Assembly: GCA_947381965.1 (NCBI GenBank)
Contig: CANCXX010000005.1
Span: forward strand, 61,973 to 125,972
Direction: 5' to 3'
Length of the DNA: 64,000 nt
Origin: an uncultured bacterium
GTDB taxonomy: Bacteria; Bacillota; Clostridia; Lachnospirales; Lachnospiraceae
Part shown: piece after piece, positions 8,012-17,459 of the stretch
Layout: the number at the start of each line of letters is the position of its first letter
How positions within the stretch are numbered: position 1 is the stretch's first letter
The notes under the pieces: model-generated
What the model was told of the DNA's origin: nothing
What the model saw: only the letters and a program-made list of their open reading frames with translations
The model's database searches: none
Translations under genes and position numbers: made by a program

Positions 8012-8935
8012 ATGAATATAATTAGAATGACAGGCGGCATGGGAAACCAAATGTTCCAGTATGCCCTGTATTTAAAGCTGAGCACCATGGGCAGGAAAGT
8101 AAAGTTTGATGATGTTTCAGAATACAGATTGTCAAATGCAAGGCCCAGGATGCTTTGGGCATTTGGCATTTCATATCCAAAAGCAGATAAGGAAGAAGTG
8201 GACGAAATGACGGACAGCTTTTTGAAACTGTCCCACAGGATACGCAGAAAGCTATTTGGGAGAAAATCCAGGGAGTATCATGAAAAGGTCTGTAATTATG
8301 ACGACCAGGTGCTGGCGGAAGATGAGACATATCTGACCGGCTATTTCCAAAGTGAAAAGTATTTTAAGGATATAGAGGAGAAGGTGCGCCATACCTATGT
8401 TTTTACAGATAAAATCTGGGACGGGCTTATGCGGGAAACGGTGCAGAAGATAAAAGGATATCAGAACCAGATTAAAAATACCATTTCCGTATCCGTTCAT
8501 GTGCGCAGGGGAGACTACACGGAAAACGAGGCTGTGTACGGAGGGATCTGTACAGAGGAATATTATAAGGGCGCTATAAGAATCATACTTTCCCGTTTCC
8601 CGGATGCCGTTTTTTTTATTTTTTCCAATGATGTGCCCTGGGTGAAGGAGTGGATTGGCAGGCTGGAGCAGGAGTTGCAGATGCCGGAGGGGGAACGTTT
8701 TATTGCCATAGAAGGTACAACAGAGGAAACCGGTTATCTGGACATGTTTCTGATGAGCTGCTGCCATCATTATATTATTGCCAATTCCAGTTTTAGCTGG
8801 TGGGGAGCATGGCTGGGCAGGGAGGCAGGCAAATTAGTGGCGGCTCCGTATCCATGGTCGAATACCCAGAATTATGTTGATATTTATACACAGGAAATGA
8901 TACGGATAAATGCGAAGGGTGAACGGGTGGAATGA
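8012..8935 (+). CDS. GT11 family alpha-1,2-fucosyltransferase-like enzyme
   Basis: The 307-residue product closely resembles the upstream gene from its first residues (MNIIRMTGGMGNQMFQYAL) to SNSSFSWWGAWL. Unlike that copy it has the complete hallmark HVRRGDY at residues 163-169, so it is the better candidate for an active enzyme. The pair looks like a tandem duplication. GDP-fucose is the usual donor, but no GDP-fucose synthesis genes are in the window. Its stop overlaps the next start in ATGA, which indicates coupling to the following GT2 gene. Confidence 0.88.
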   Translation: MNIIRMTGGMGNQMFQYALYLKLSTMGRKVKFDDVSEYRLSNARPRMLWAFGISYPKADKEEVDEMTDSFLKLSHRIRRKLFGRKSREYHEKVCNYDDQVLAEDETYLTGYFQSEKYFKDIEEKVRHTYVFTDKIWDGLMRETVQKIKGYQNQIKNTISVSVHVRRGDYTENEAVYGGICTEEYYKGAIRIILSRFPDAVFFIFSNDVPWVKEWIGRLEQELQMPEGERFIAIEGTTEETGYLDMFLMSCCHHYIIANSSFSWWGAWLGREAGKLVAAPYPWSNTQNYVDIYTQEMIRINAKGERVE

Positions 8936-9948
8936 GAGAAAAACAAGATGGGGTTTTGATTTCCATAATAGTGGCGGCTTATAACATAGAAGAATATCTG
9001 CCCCGGTGCCTGGAAAGTCTTCTGACCCAAAGCTACGGCAACATAGAAATTATTGTTGTGGACGATGGTTCCAGGGACAATACAGGCCTTATTTGCGACC
9101 AATATGCCCAAAAAGATAAAAGAGTAAAGGTTATTCATCAAAAGAACCAGGGGCTTTCAGGGGCCAGGAACAGCGGACTCCTTAAGGCGGAAGGTGACTT
9201 TATCGGCTATGTGGACGGCGACGACTGGGTGGAGCGGGATATGTACAGGGATATGCTGAAGGCCTGTCAGGATAGTCATGCGCAAATGGCAGTCTGCGCT
9301 TATCGTAAAACCGGGCCGAAGGCGGAAGGAGAAAGCTTTTCAGGAAAAACTCATGTGCTTACAAGAAAAGAAGCGTTGGAAATTTATATTTGCGACAACA
9401 GGGAGTACCATATTTACAACTCTGTGTGGAGTAAGCTTTTTTGCCGGGAGGCTGTAAAGGATCTGAAGTTTCCTGTAGGAAGAAAATCAGAAGATATTAT
9501 TTACACAACCAGAGCGTTTTTAAATATTGACACCTGTGTGTTTTTGGATACACCCTATTATAATTATTTGACAGACCGGGAAGACAGTATTATGAATCAG
9601 GGACTTGGAGAACGCAGGTTTAAAGACGAGATTCCTTTTTGGAAGGAACAGCTTATTTATCTTGAAAATGCCGGGGAAGTGGAACTTGCGCATAAAGCAG
9701 CTTACCAGTTTTACCGACGGATGCTGTTTTACTATGTAGACTTCAGGGACAGGAAAATGAAGGCGGCAGGCAGGCAATTGGTCCGGCTTTTGAGAAAAGA
9801 AAAAAAAGAAATCAACTGGATTTACCGGAAAGACTTTGTGAAAACAGGGGATAAAGTAAGAATGGGGATGGCGCTTACATGGCCTTTTGCATACTACCAG
9901 ACTGTGAAATTTTACGAAAAGTATGTGATACCACTGCGGCATAAGTAA
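8932..9948 (+). CDS. GT2 family glycosyltransferase
   Basis: The protein has 338 residues with a GT-A domain at the N-terminus: SIIVAAYNIEEYLPRCLES, VVDDGSRDN for the nucleotide site, LSGARNSGL, and YVDGDDWVE carrying the DxD-type metal motif. It is cytoplasmic or peripheral and uses a nucleotide sugar, which sequence alone does not identify. The ATG overlaps the stop of the GT11 gene. About 225 non-coding bases follow, one of the longest gaps in the locus. Confidence 0.85.
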   Translation: MREKQDGVLISIIVAAYNIEEYLPRCLESLLTQSYGNIEIIVVDDGSRDNTGLICDQYAQKDKRVKVIHQKNQGLSGARNSGLLKAEGDFIGYVDGDDWVERDMYRDMLKACQDSHAQMAVCAYRKTGPKAEGESFSGKTHVLTRKEALEIYICDNREYHIYNSVWSKLFCREAVKDLKFPVGRKSEDIIYTTRAFLNIDTCVFLDTPYYNYLTDREDSIMNQGLGERRFKDEIPFWKEQLIYLENAGEVELAHKAAYQFYRRMLFYYVDFRDRKMKAAGRQLVRLLRKEKKEINWIYRKDFVKTGDKVRMGMALTWPFAYYQTVKFYEKYVIPLRHK

Positions 9949-10103
9949 CCCGGATACGGAAACCGGTAACAGTTCAGCCTTCGGCTTCCTTGGCATGCCT
10001 GGTCACACAAAATGTGTCAAAGTACATTTGGGTGCGGTCATAGCTGGCAAAATCGAATAGAGGGCGGTTTACTCGCAGAAATAGTGTAAGGCTGACCTAT
10101 AAT

Positions 10104-10132
10104 TTGCTTATCGTAACAATATATGGTATAAT
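10104..10132 (+). promoter_or_regulatory. Internal promoter before the first ABC exporter
   Basis: TTGCTT and a perfect TATAAT are 17 bases apart, 52 bases before the favoured start of the ABC exporter. The 236-base intergenic region (9949-10184) also holds an 8-bp inverted repeat, TCAGCCTT at 9974-9981 and AAGGCTGA at 10088-10095. No other gene is visible there. Confidence 0.5.
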
Positions 10133-10184
10133 CCCCTGAATATGGGAATGCCTGGGGATAGTGCGGGGCTGAATGGGAGTTTGC

Positions 10185-11951
10185 ATGAAAAAGATAACTT
10201 TGTTTGATAAAATCAGATATATACTGGACAGAAAGCAGAAAATACAGCTGGTGGCGCTGGGAGTTATGATTTTTTTCGGTGGCCTTTTGGAAACCCTGGG
10301 AGTGGGGGTTATGATTCCGGTGGTGACGGCCCTGCTTACACCGGAGGAAATGCAGGAGTATATTGACAAATACGCCTTTTTACAGAAGATTTGCGACACA
10401 CTCCATATCCGGAATATGGGACAGGTGACGATGGCTCTGTTAGTGGGGCTTATGGGGGTTTATGTGATAAAGAATCTGTATATTCTTCTGCTTACCTATA
10501 AACAGAATTCTTTTATTGCCCAAAACAGAAACAATATGATTAGCCGGGTGATGGCGGAATTTTTAAACAGGCCATATGAAAAATATCTTGGAGCGGACAT
10601 TCCTACAGTATTCCGCATTACGGACAGCGATATTCCACAGACCTTTGTCCTGATTTTAGCCATACTGCAGTTGACAAGCGAAGTGGTGGTATCGTTTTTG
10701 ATTTTTATTGTGCTGCTTTGGCAGGATGTGACCATGACCATTTTTATTATAGCGGTGTTCGGTGTGATGACATTGCTGATTGTCAAGGTATTTAAACCCA
10801 TAATGAACAGAATCGGCGCAAGAAATCAGGCGATACAGTCCAGGATTGCCAAGTGGAGAATTCAGGCGATTTATGGACTGAAAGATGTAAAAGTGCTGAA
10901 CCGGGAAGAATTTTTTGTACGGAATTATTATGAGACAGGCAGGGTAGGCGCTGATGTGGCAAGAAATTATGCGGTTATGAATAACATTCCCAGACTGTTA
11001 ATAGAGACAGTATTTATAGTCAGTATGTTATCCTTTATTGCGATTTACATCAGCGGGGGTGGTGATGTAAAGGCGATTGTGAAAACCATATCGGCATTTG
11101 CGGTGGCTGCGATCCGTGTACTGCCCAGCGTGAACCGGATTAACACTTATATCACGGAAATTGCCTATACCCAGCCCAGCCTTGATTTTGTGTACGAAAA
11201 TCTGCAGGAGGGTATGAAGACAGACGCTATGTTGGCAGAGCGCCGGGCGGCTTCCCAGGTAGAAAAATTAAAGCTGGAAGATAAAATTGAACTGAATCAT
11301 ATCAGTTTTCATTATCCGGATTCTGAAAAGGAGATTTTTAAGGATGCCCATATGGTGGTGCCAAGAGGAAAATCTGTGGGAATTATCGGAGCGTCAGGTG
11401 CAGGCAAATCCACCATAGTGGATGTGCTCTTGGGACTTTTACATGCACAGGAGGGAGAAATTACCTGTGACGGTGTGAACATTTTCAAAAATTATGAGTC
11501 CTGGTTAGCCCAGGTGGGATATATTCCCCAATCCATTTATCTGATTGATGAGTCTATCAGGAATAATATTGCCTTTGGCATTGATGCAGACAAAATTGAC
11601 GATAAGAGACTTTGGGAGGTCTTGGAGGAAGCCCAGTTAAAAGAATTTATTGAAGAACTGCCAGAGGGCTTAGACACCACCATTGGCGATCGGGGGGTAC
11701 GTTTATCCGGCGGGCAGAGGCAGAGAATTGGCATTGCCAGAGCCCTTTACAACGACCCGGAGATACTGGTGTTTGATGAAGCGACTTCCGCCCTTGACAA
11801 TGACACGGAGGCGGCGGTTATGGAAGCGGTAAACAGCTTCCATGGAAAAAAGACCATGATTATCATTGCCCACAGATTAAATACTATAGAAAAGTGTGAT
11901 ATTATTTATAAGGTGGAAAATGCAAAACTGGTTCAGACCACTTTAACATAA
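10185..11951 (+). CDS. ABC exporter, PglK/MsbA type (fused membrane and ATPase domains)
   Basis: The 588-residue half-transporter has an N-terminal membrane domain (about 1-330) with several helices, and a complete ATPase domain: GASGAGKST (Walker A), VRLSGGQRQR (signature), ILVFDEATSALD (Walker B) and IIAHRLNT (H-loop). In glycan loci such proteins flip lipid-linked oligosaccharides, as PglK does. I prefer ATG 10185 because GGGAG lies 5 bases upstream; an in-frame ATG at 10173 would add four residues. It resembles the exporter at 43455, which has the same domain order. Confidence 0.85.
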   Translation: MKKITLFDKIRYILDRKQKIQLVALGVMIFFGGLLETLGVGVMIPVVTALLTPEEMQEYIDKYAFLQKICDTLHIRNMGQVTMALLVGLMGVYVIKNLYILLLTYKQNSFIAQNRNNMISRVMAEFLNRPYEKYLGADIPTVFRITDSDIPQTFVLILAILQLTSEVVVSFLIFIVLLWQDVTMTIFIIAVFGVMTLLIVKVFKPIMNRIGARNQAIQSRIAKWRIQAIYGLKDVKVLNREEFFVRNYYETGRVGADVARNYAVMNNIPRLLIETVFIVSMLSFIAIYISGGGDVKAIVKTISAFAVAAIRVLPSVNRINTYITEIAYTQPSLDFVYENLQEGMKTDAMLAERRAASQVEKLKLEDKIELNHISFHYPDSEKEIFKDAHMVVPRGKSVGIIGASGAGKSTIVDVLLGLLHAQEGEITCDGVNIFKNYESWLAQVGYIPQSIYLIDESIRNNIAFGIDADKIDDKRLWEVLEEAQLKEFIEELPEGLDTTIGDRGVRLSGGQRQRIGIARALYNDPEILVFDEATSALDNDTEAAVMEAVNSFHGKKTMIIIAHRLNTIEKCDIIYKVENAKLVQTTLT

Positions 11952-12043
11952 ATGTTGTAATAAAAAGGAAATTAAAGGGGCTTGGACAAGCAGGCTGTAA
12001 AAGTGCGGTAAACCATTTGGAGAAAGCAGAGGCAAAAAACCGG

Positions 12044-13069
12044 ATGATAGGAACAGAATTTATTGACGGGCAGGGACTGGGAAACCAGTTGTTCTGCTAT
12101 GTTACCGCAAGAGCGGTTGCAAAAGAAAGAGGCTTTGCCTTTGGAACGGCCGGGCAGGAGTGTTTTGCCGTGAATATCCACAGCAGGCGGGGCATGTATT
12201 TCATGGACGTGGATTTGGGATATAATATATCTACGGAAGATAAGAAAAAATTTAAAATATACAGAGAAAAGGAAACCCGTCTTTATATCGGCAATTCCCG
12301 TCATGATATGGAGCATGGATGCTATATTGCGGGAGCGGACGAACGGATCCATCAGGTGGAAGATCAGACACTGATTTATGGCAATATGCAGGATGAGTCT
12401 TATTTTATCAAATATCTGGAGGATGTGAAGTTATGGCTTAAGGTGAAGCCGGAATATGACTCTTATGAATACAGCAGGGAAAATCTCTGTATTATCAATA
12501 TGCGGGGAGGGGAATATGTTGGAAGTCCTGAACTGTTTATTGACAGGAAATACTGGCTGCATGGAATAAAGGAAATGAAGAAAATCCGGCCGGATATGGA
12601 ATTTATGATTATCACAGATGATGTGGAAGCTGCCGCAAGGCTGCTGCCCGGCATACAGGCCCATCACTTCGACATAGGAAAAGACTATGTGACCTTAAAA
12701 AATGCCCACTATCTGCTGCTTTCCAATTCCTCCTTTGCCTGTCTTCCGGCCCATACCAGCGACACTTTAAAGTTTGCCATTGCCCCCAAGTATTGGGCAA
12801 GATATAATGTTTCCAACGGCTACTGGGCCTCAGAACAGAATATTTACAGCCTGTATCATTATATGGACAGAAAAGGCAGGCTGTTTACGGCGCAGGAGTG
12901 CAGGGAGGAACTTGCGGCATATAAAAAACGTTCTGCCCTATATGCCAGAAGGGATCAAAGGCCGGGGGCGGGAAGGCAGTTTTTCCAGGATATCCGCAGA
13001 CGGATATTGTATGGATGGTTTTATGGAAAAAGGATTTGCCGGGCAGTGGAGCGGAGGATTAAGAAGTAA
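12044..13069 (+). CDS. Divergent GT11-like glycosyltransferase
   Basis: The product keeps the GT11-like opening FIDGQGLGNQLFCYV and a C-terminal LLSNSSFACLPAH, but the mid-protein hallmark is NMRGGEYVG in place of HxRRGDY. It is therefore related to fucosyltransferases, with uncertain donor and linkage. The protein has about 341 residues with a basic C-terminal tail. The start is uncertain: ATG 12044 gives the usual short N-terminus, and a TTG at 12017 is in frame. The next three genes (DUF5672, GT17, sugar transferase) follow closely. Confidence 0.65.
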   Translation: MIGTEFIDGQGLGNQLFCYVTARAVAKERGFAFGTAGQECFAVNIHSRRGMYFMDVDLGYNISTEDKKKFKIYREKETRLYIGNSRHDMEHGCYIAGADERIHQVEDQTLIYGNMQDESYFIKYLEDVKLWLKVKPEYDSYEYSRENLCIINMRGGEYVGSPELFIDRKYWLHGIKEMKKIRPDMEFMIITDDVEAAARLLPGIQAHHFDIGKDYVTLKNAHYLLLSNSSFACLPAHTSDTLKFAIAPKYWARYNVSNGYWASEQNIYSLYHYMDRKGRLFTAQECREELAAYKKRSALYARRDQRPGAGRQFFQDIRRRILYGWFYGKRICRAVERRIKK

Positions 13070-13124
13070 AAGAAATTCAGGCCATGTGGAAAATGTGCAG
13101 TCTGTACAGGAAAGAAGGACTTTT

Positions 13125-13883
13125 ATGAAAAAGAATAAACTAAGGCTTCCACGTGTGACTTTGGCGGCGATGACCAGCGTCAAAGTATATGAAACCATTA
13201 AAGCGCTGGAATACAGTATGCAGGAAATTGAATTTGGGGAAGTGGTGCTGATTTCCCATCGGAAGCCTTTTATGCTTCCCGATACCATTACCTACCGCCA
13301 CACCACGAAATTGACGGATATTGACTGTTTTAATTACAAAATTGCATATGAGCTGGGAGAGTATATTCATACAGAGTTTGTGCTCCTGGTTCATTATGAC
13401 GGTTTTGTGGTGCATCCCGAAAAATGGCGGGAAGAATTTTTAAATTATGATTATATTGGTTCTCCCTGGCCGATTCCGGCGCCGGGGAAGAAGCACAGCT
13501 ATCATGATATATATGGAAACCTATGCCGTGTGGGAAACAGTGTTTCCCTGCGGAGTAAAAGGCTTTTGGATTTTCCAAAGAAAGCAGGCCTTGTGTGGGA
13601 GATGGATGAGGAAGGCTTTTACAACGAAGATATCTTTTTGTGCTGTATGAATAAACATAAAATTGAAGAGGCGGGGATGAAAATCGCGCCTGTGGAAGTG
13701 GCAAGGTACTTTGGACACGAACATCCGGTGCCGGAGACTTTGGAGGTGGACGCGCCCTTTGTCTTTCATAAATGGTGGGGACGCAATGAACAGTATCCCA
13801 GGTTTGAAAATCCATGGACAAGAAGATGGCTGAAATTTAAGGATGTGGTAAGACCCTTTTTGTTCTGGCGGCATTTACAGTAA
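13125..13883 (+). CDS. DUF5672 family glycosyltransferase-like protein
   Basis: The 252-residue product matches DUF5672, a family usually found among glycosyltransferases. Typical segments are VKVYETIKALEYSMQEIEFG, FVLLVHYDGFVVHPEKW, YDYIGSPWP, GNSVSLRSKRLL and EDIFLCC. The HYDGFV and NEDIF parts resemble donor and metal sites of GT-A enzymes, but no reaction is established for the family that I can name. The frame is open far upstream into the preceding gene. I start at ATG 13125 because AAGGA at 13115-13119 is well placed and the protein begins MKKNK there. Confidence 0.7.
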   Translation: MKKNKLRLPRVTLAAMTSVKVYETIKALEYSMQEIEFGEVVLISHRKPFMLPDTITYRHTTKLTDIDCFNYKIAYELGEYIHTEFVLLVHYDGFVVHPEKWREEFLNYDYIGSPWPIPAPGKKHSYHDIYGNLCRVGNSVSLRSKRLLDFPKKAGLVWEMDEEGFYNEDIFLCCMNKHKIEEAGMKIAPVEVARYFGHEHPVPETLEVDAPFVFHKWWGRNEQYPRFENPWTRRWLKFKDVVRPFLFWRHLQ

Positions 13884-13907
13884 ACGGCAATAAGTGGGGG
13901 CGGATAA

Positions 13908-14846
13908 ATGGTATATGACTGTATTCCCTTTTTTAATGAGCTGGATATATTAAAACTCCGGCTGCACATATTAGACCCAATTGTGGACAGATTTGTGATT
14001 GAAGAGGCCACGGTAACTTTTTCCGGGGAGCCCAAAGAGCTGTGCTTTGAAAAAAACAAAGCCATGTTTCAGGAATTTCTGCCCAAAATCCAGTATATTG
14101 TGGTGGATGATTCCCCTAAGGACGTATCTACCCATGTAAGGGATAAATTTCAAAAAAATGCCCTTATAAAAGGACTGGCGGGGGCAGGCAGTGAAGATGT
14201 GATTTTATTAAGCGATGTGGATGAGATCCCCAATCCGGTTGTGCTTAAGGACATTATAGATCATTTTAATCCGGATAAAATTTACCATCTGGCACAGCGG
14301 ATGTTTTACTGCTTTCTTAATATGGAGGAGGTTTCAGGAAGCCTGCTGTCCATAACCGGAGAATTTCCAAAGGCGCAGCGGAAAATGTGGCTGGGAACCA
14401 AGGTTTTTAGTAAAAGAAGTATACCGGAGACGGGCATAATTGACCTTAGAGAAGCATCTGTGACTTCTCCGGCGGCGGTGCGAGTGGCAGACGGTGGGTG
14501 GCATTTTGGCTATATGGGAAGCAGGCAGGAGAAAAATGTGTCGCAAAGAATTGGTACCAAGGTGGTAGCGGCGGCCCATCAGGAATATAACGACCAGGAT
14601 ATGCTGGCGGAGGCTAAGGACCGACTGATTTTAGGACAGGATATTTTTGGCAGGAAGGCCCGGTTTGAACGGGTGGAAGTGGATGAAAGCTTCCCCGGAT
14701 ACCTGCGGGAGCATCTGGAAGAATATGATTATCTGATTATGCCGCCTGTTGGCAGGGGCAAACAGATATATACCCAAATTTCCATGAGGGTACGGCGCTT
14801 TGGACGGAAAGCAGTAAGAAGAGTGAGGCGGATACTGCAGAGGTAG
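13908..14846 (+). CDS. GT17 family glycosyltransferase
   Basis: The 312-residue product starts MVYDCIPFFNELDILKLRL and continues with FVIEEATVTFSGEPKELCF, the recognisable N-terminus of GT17. VILLSDVDEIPNP provides the DxD-type metal motif. The founding members are eukaryotic beta-1,4-mannosyl-glycoprotein GlcNAc-transferases (MGAT3), so a GlcNAc-type transfer is possible but not shown. GT17 is uncommon in bacterial loci. A good ribosome site GGGGGCGG precedes the ATG. A 7-bp stem (14846-14865) overlaps the stop and could be a weak processing or pausing site. Confidence 0.8.
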   Translation: MVYDCIPFFNELDILKLRLHILDPIVDRFVIEEATVTFSGEPKELCFEKNKAMFQEFLPKIQYIVVDDSPKDVSTHVRDKFQKNALIKGLAGAGSEDVILLSDVDEIPNPVVLKDIIDHFNPDKIYHLAQRMFYCFLNMEEVSGSLLSITGEFPKAQRKMWLGTKVFSKRSIPETGIIDLREASVTSPAAVRVADGGWHFGYMGSRQEKNVSQRIGTKVVAAAHQEYNDQDMLAEAKDRLILGQDIFGRKARFERVEVDESFPGYLREHLEEYDYLIMPPVGRGKQIYTQISMRVRRFGRKAVRRVRRILQR

Positions 14847-14881
14847 AAGTTTAGAAGGAAACTTCCAAACTCATTATTGGT

Positions 14882-14929
14882 GCAGTATCGCAGGCAATGC
14901 CTGCGATATGCAGGGGTAGAAATATGAAT
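14882..14929 (+). repeat. 48-base leader element, copy 1
   Basis: This stretch matches 63003-63050 in 45 of 48 positions and extends through the start codon and next codon of the downstream gene. TATCGCAGGCA and TGCCTGCGATA form a perfect 11-base inverted repeat around one base. GCCTGC can instead pair with GCAGG of the ribosome-binding segment GCAGGGG (14910-14916). The two folds exclude each other, one freeing and one covering the ribosome site. An in-frame ATG at 14897 would add nine residues (MPAICRGRN). Confidence 0.7.
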
Positions 14930-16372
14930 CAGAAGAATAAAATCGTTGAGGTTTACGGACTTTGGTTTGCTGATTTGGTGGCTATCGGGATTTCCTATAT
15001 TCTTGCGACCTATATCAGATTTGGAAATTTCAGGGATATGGCAGATAAAGGGATACATTTTCAGGTGTGTCTTGTTTTTCTGCTTTTTTGTACTATTTAT
15101 ACCTTTTTTCTGGATTGGAACAGAAATTTCCTGAAAAGAAGTATCCGAAAGGAAGTCAGTGAAATATTAAAATATAATGTTATTCTGATATTGACGACCC
15201 AGACCGTAATGTATTTCTTTAAATGGGCGGATGTGTTTCCCAGGCTGGTAATGATTTACTTTCCCATTCTCAATGTAATACTGACACTGGCAATTCATAT
15301 GCTGATCAAAAAAGGAATGCGGATTCATTATTCTTCTGAGATTTCCAGAATTAAAATATTGGTGATTACCCAGCGGTCAATGGCATCCGGGGTACTGGAA
15401 CAGCTTCAGGACAGTCTGGACATTAATTACCAGATTGTGGGGATTGCGTATTTGGGGGAAAATGAAGAGAAAGCTTCTGGCCGTGCAGGAGAAGGGACTT
15501 TTAAAACCAGGGAAATAGACGGGGTTCCTCTTATGCTGATAGGGGACAGATTTATGGAGGAAGTGACCCGGATGGCGGTGGACGAAGTCTTTATTTACGC
15601 GCCGGAGCTGCGGCAGAAGCAGATACGAAGGATGCTTGGCGGGTTTGATGAGATGGGAGTGGACTGCCATTACTGCCTGGAGCTTCCGGACACACAGCCG
15701 AGTAGAAGCAAGCTGGAAAATTTTGGTGGGTATTCTGTTATTACTTATACAAGATTCCAGAGCAGCTATAAGCGGATGCTGATTAAACGGGTAATGGATA
15801 TTGTGGGGGGACTGGTGGGACTTTTGATCACGCTGGTGTTTTTCCCCTTTGTGGCGCTGGCCATTAAGCTGGATTCGCCGGGCCCTGCCATGTTTTCGCA
15901 GATAAGGATTGGGCGTAACGGAAGAAGGTTTAAAATCTATAAGTTCCGCTCTATGTATGTAGACGCGGAAGAGCGGAAGAAGGAGCTGGAAGCGCAGAAT
16001 GAAATGCAGGGGTTAATGTTTAAGATGGAGAATGATCCCCGCATTACAAAGGTGGGAAGATTTATCAGAAAGACAAGCATTGACGAGCTGCCCCAGTTCT
16101 ACAATGTGGTAAAAGGAGATATGAGTCTTGTGGGTACAAGACCTCCCACTGCAGACGAGTTTGAAAAATATAACCAGTATTACCGCAGGCGCATCAGTAT
16201 GACGCCGGGATTGACAGGATTGTGGCAGGTCAGCGGCCGCAGTGAGATAGAGAATTTTGATGATGTGGTAAAATATGATCTTGAATATATTGACAACTGG
16301 TCACTGACCCTTGACATGAAGATCCTGCTGCGCACGATTTGGGTGGTGATTGCAGGGAGAGGCTCTAAGTAG
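14924..16372 (+). CDS. Initiating undecaprenyl-phosphate sugar phosphotransferase
   Basis: The 482-residue product has about four N-terminal membrane helices, a central CoA-binding-like domain (about 145-265), another helix, and a complete C-terminal sugar transferase domain: KRVMDIVGG, SPGPAMFSQIRIGRNG, IYKFRSMYVDAE, KTSIDELPQFYNV, GDMSLVGTRPP and LTGLWQVSGRS. Such enzymes transfer a sugar-1-phosphate to undecaprenyl phosphate and start repeat-unit assembly. It is the only recognisable initiating enzyme here, so the locus probably depends on it. The start region is covered by the 48-base leader element. ATG 14924 follows GCAGGGG. Confidence 0.92.
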   Translation: MNQKNKIVEVYGLWFADLVAIGISYILATYIRFGNFRDMADKGIHFQVCLVFLLFCTIYTFFLDWNRNFLKRSIRKEVSEILKYNVILILTTQTVMYFFKWADVFPRLVMIYFPILNVILTLAIHMLIKKGMRIHYSSEISRIKILVITQRSMASGVLEQLQDSLDINYQIVGIAYLGENEEKASGRAGEGTFKTREIDGVPLMLIGDRFMEEVTRMAVDEVFIYAPELRQKQIRRMLGGFDEMGVDCHYCLELPDTQPSRSKLENFGGYSVITYTRFQSSYKRMLIKRVMDIVGGLVGLLITLVFFPFVALAIKLDSPGPAMFSQIRIGRNGRRFKIYKFRSMYVDAEERKKELEAQNEMQGLMFKMENDPRITKVGRFIRKTSIDELPQFYNVVKGDMSLVGTRPPTADEFEKYNQYYRRRISMTPGLTGLWQVSGRSEIENFDDVVKYDLEYIDNWSLTLDMKILLRTIWVVIAGRGSK

Positions 16373-16388
16373 CCTGGCAGGAGAGAGG

Positions 16389-17459
16389 ATGGAAGTGAAG
16401 GAAAGGAAAAAGATAAAGGTATTAATGATTGGGCCTGACAGAAGGGTTCATGGAGGCATATCCGGAGTGGTGAATAATTATTATGAAGCCGGACTGGATA
16501 AAAAAATTGATTTGTGTTATATCGGAACCATGGTGGAGGGGAGCAGGGGACGCAAGCTATGGCAGGCGGTATGGGCATTTGCGGCGTTTTGCGTAAAGCT
16601 TCCGAGGTATCAGATTGCCCACATCAATATGGCCTCTGACAACAGCTACCGAAGAAAATCCTTTTTTATCAGGACAGCAAAATTATTTGGGAAAAAAATC
16701 GTACTTCACCAACATGGAGGCGACTTTGAGAGCTATTATTATAAAGAACAAAGTGACAACGGACGGAGAAAGATTAATAAGGTTTTGTTAATGGGGGATG
16801 CTTTTCTGGTGCTTACGCCAGTGTGGAAGGATTTTTTTAGTCATATGGTGGACCGGAAAAAAATTACCGTGCTGCCCGACGCTATTGCCCTGCCGGAACC
16901 TGCTCCAAAAGAGTATGGACAGCACAAAATTCTTTTTATGGGAAGACTTTGTAAAGAAAAGGGGATAGGGGAGCTGCTTCAGATAATGCCGGAATTAAAA
17001 AAACAATTTCCCGGCGTGCACCTTTATCTGGGAGGAATTTGGGAAGATGGGGAATTAAAAGCCAAGGCAGGAAAACACAAGGATATGATTACGTATTTGG
17101 GATGGCTTACAGGGAAAGAGAAGGAGAACTGTTTCAGGCAGTGCGATATATTTGTGATGCCCTCCTATTTTGAGGGACAGTCCGTGTCCATTCTGGAGGC
17201 CATGGCATATGGATGCGCGGTGGCAGCCTCCAACACAGGCGGCATTCCTTTTATGGTGACAGATAACCGGACTGGGCTGCTTGTTCCCCCAAAAGAGGCA
17301 GACGCCCTGAAGGAAGGGCTTTTCCGGCTTCTGTCAGATAAGGAATTGTGCAGACGGCTGGGAGAAGCGGCACGCCAAAGGGCGGAAGAAGGATTTGATA
17401 TAGAAAAGAACATGAAGCAGCTGATATCTGTTTATGAAAGGGTGTTAAGGTCTGCATGA
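16389..17459 (+). CDS. GT4 family glycosyltransferase
   Basis: This GT-B enzyme has 356 residues. The N-terminal half has RVHGGISGVVNNYY, and the C-terminal donor domain has HKILFMGRLCKEKGI, PSYFEGQSVSILEAMAYG (the E-x7-E retaining GT4 motif) and TGGIPFMV. It probably adds an early sugar after the initiating transferase, given its position 16 bases downstream. AGGAG at 16379-16383 supports ATG 16389 over further upstream starts that would overlap the sugar transferase gene. It ends in an ATGA overlap with the next gene. Confidence 0.87.
   Translation: MEVKERKKIKVLMIGPDRRVHGGISGVVNNYYEAGLDKKIDLCYIGTMVEGSRGRKLWQAVWAFAAFCVKLPRYQIAHINMASDNSYRRKSFFIRTAKLFGKKIVLHQHGGDFESYYYKEQSDNGRRKINKVLLMGDAFLVLTPVWKDFFSHMVDRKKITVLPDAIALPEPAPKEYGQHKILFMGRLCKEKGIGELLQIMPELKKQFPGVHLYLGGIWEDGELKAKAGKHKDMITYLGWLTGKEKENCFRQCDIFVMPSYFEGQSVSILEAMAYGCAVAASNTGGIPFMVTDNRTGLLVPPKEADALKEGLFRLLSDKELCRRLGEAARQRAEEGFDIEKNMKQLISVYERVLRSA

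Noticed and set aside
8932-9948. Assigning specific sugars to individual GT2 and GT4 genes
   Set aside because: Donor and acceptor cannot be read from these families without close characterised homologs.
12774-13124. Long in-frame upstream extension of the DUF5672 gene
   Set aside because: It overlaps the end of the GT11-like gene by almost 300 bases, its residues look like an out-of-frame reading, and a good ribosome site precedes ATG 13125.
14846-14865. 7-bp stem at the end of the GT17 gene as a terminator
   Set aside because: The stem is AT-rich and not followed by a T-run.
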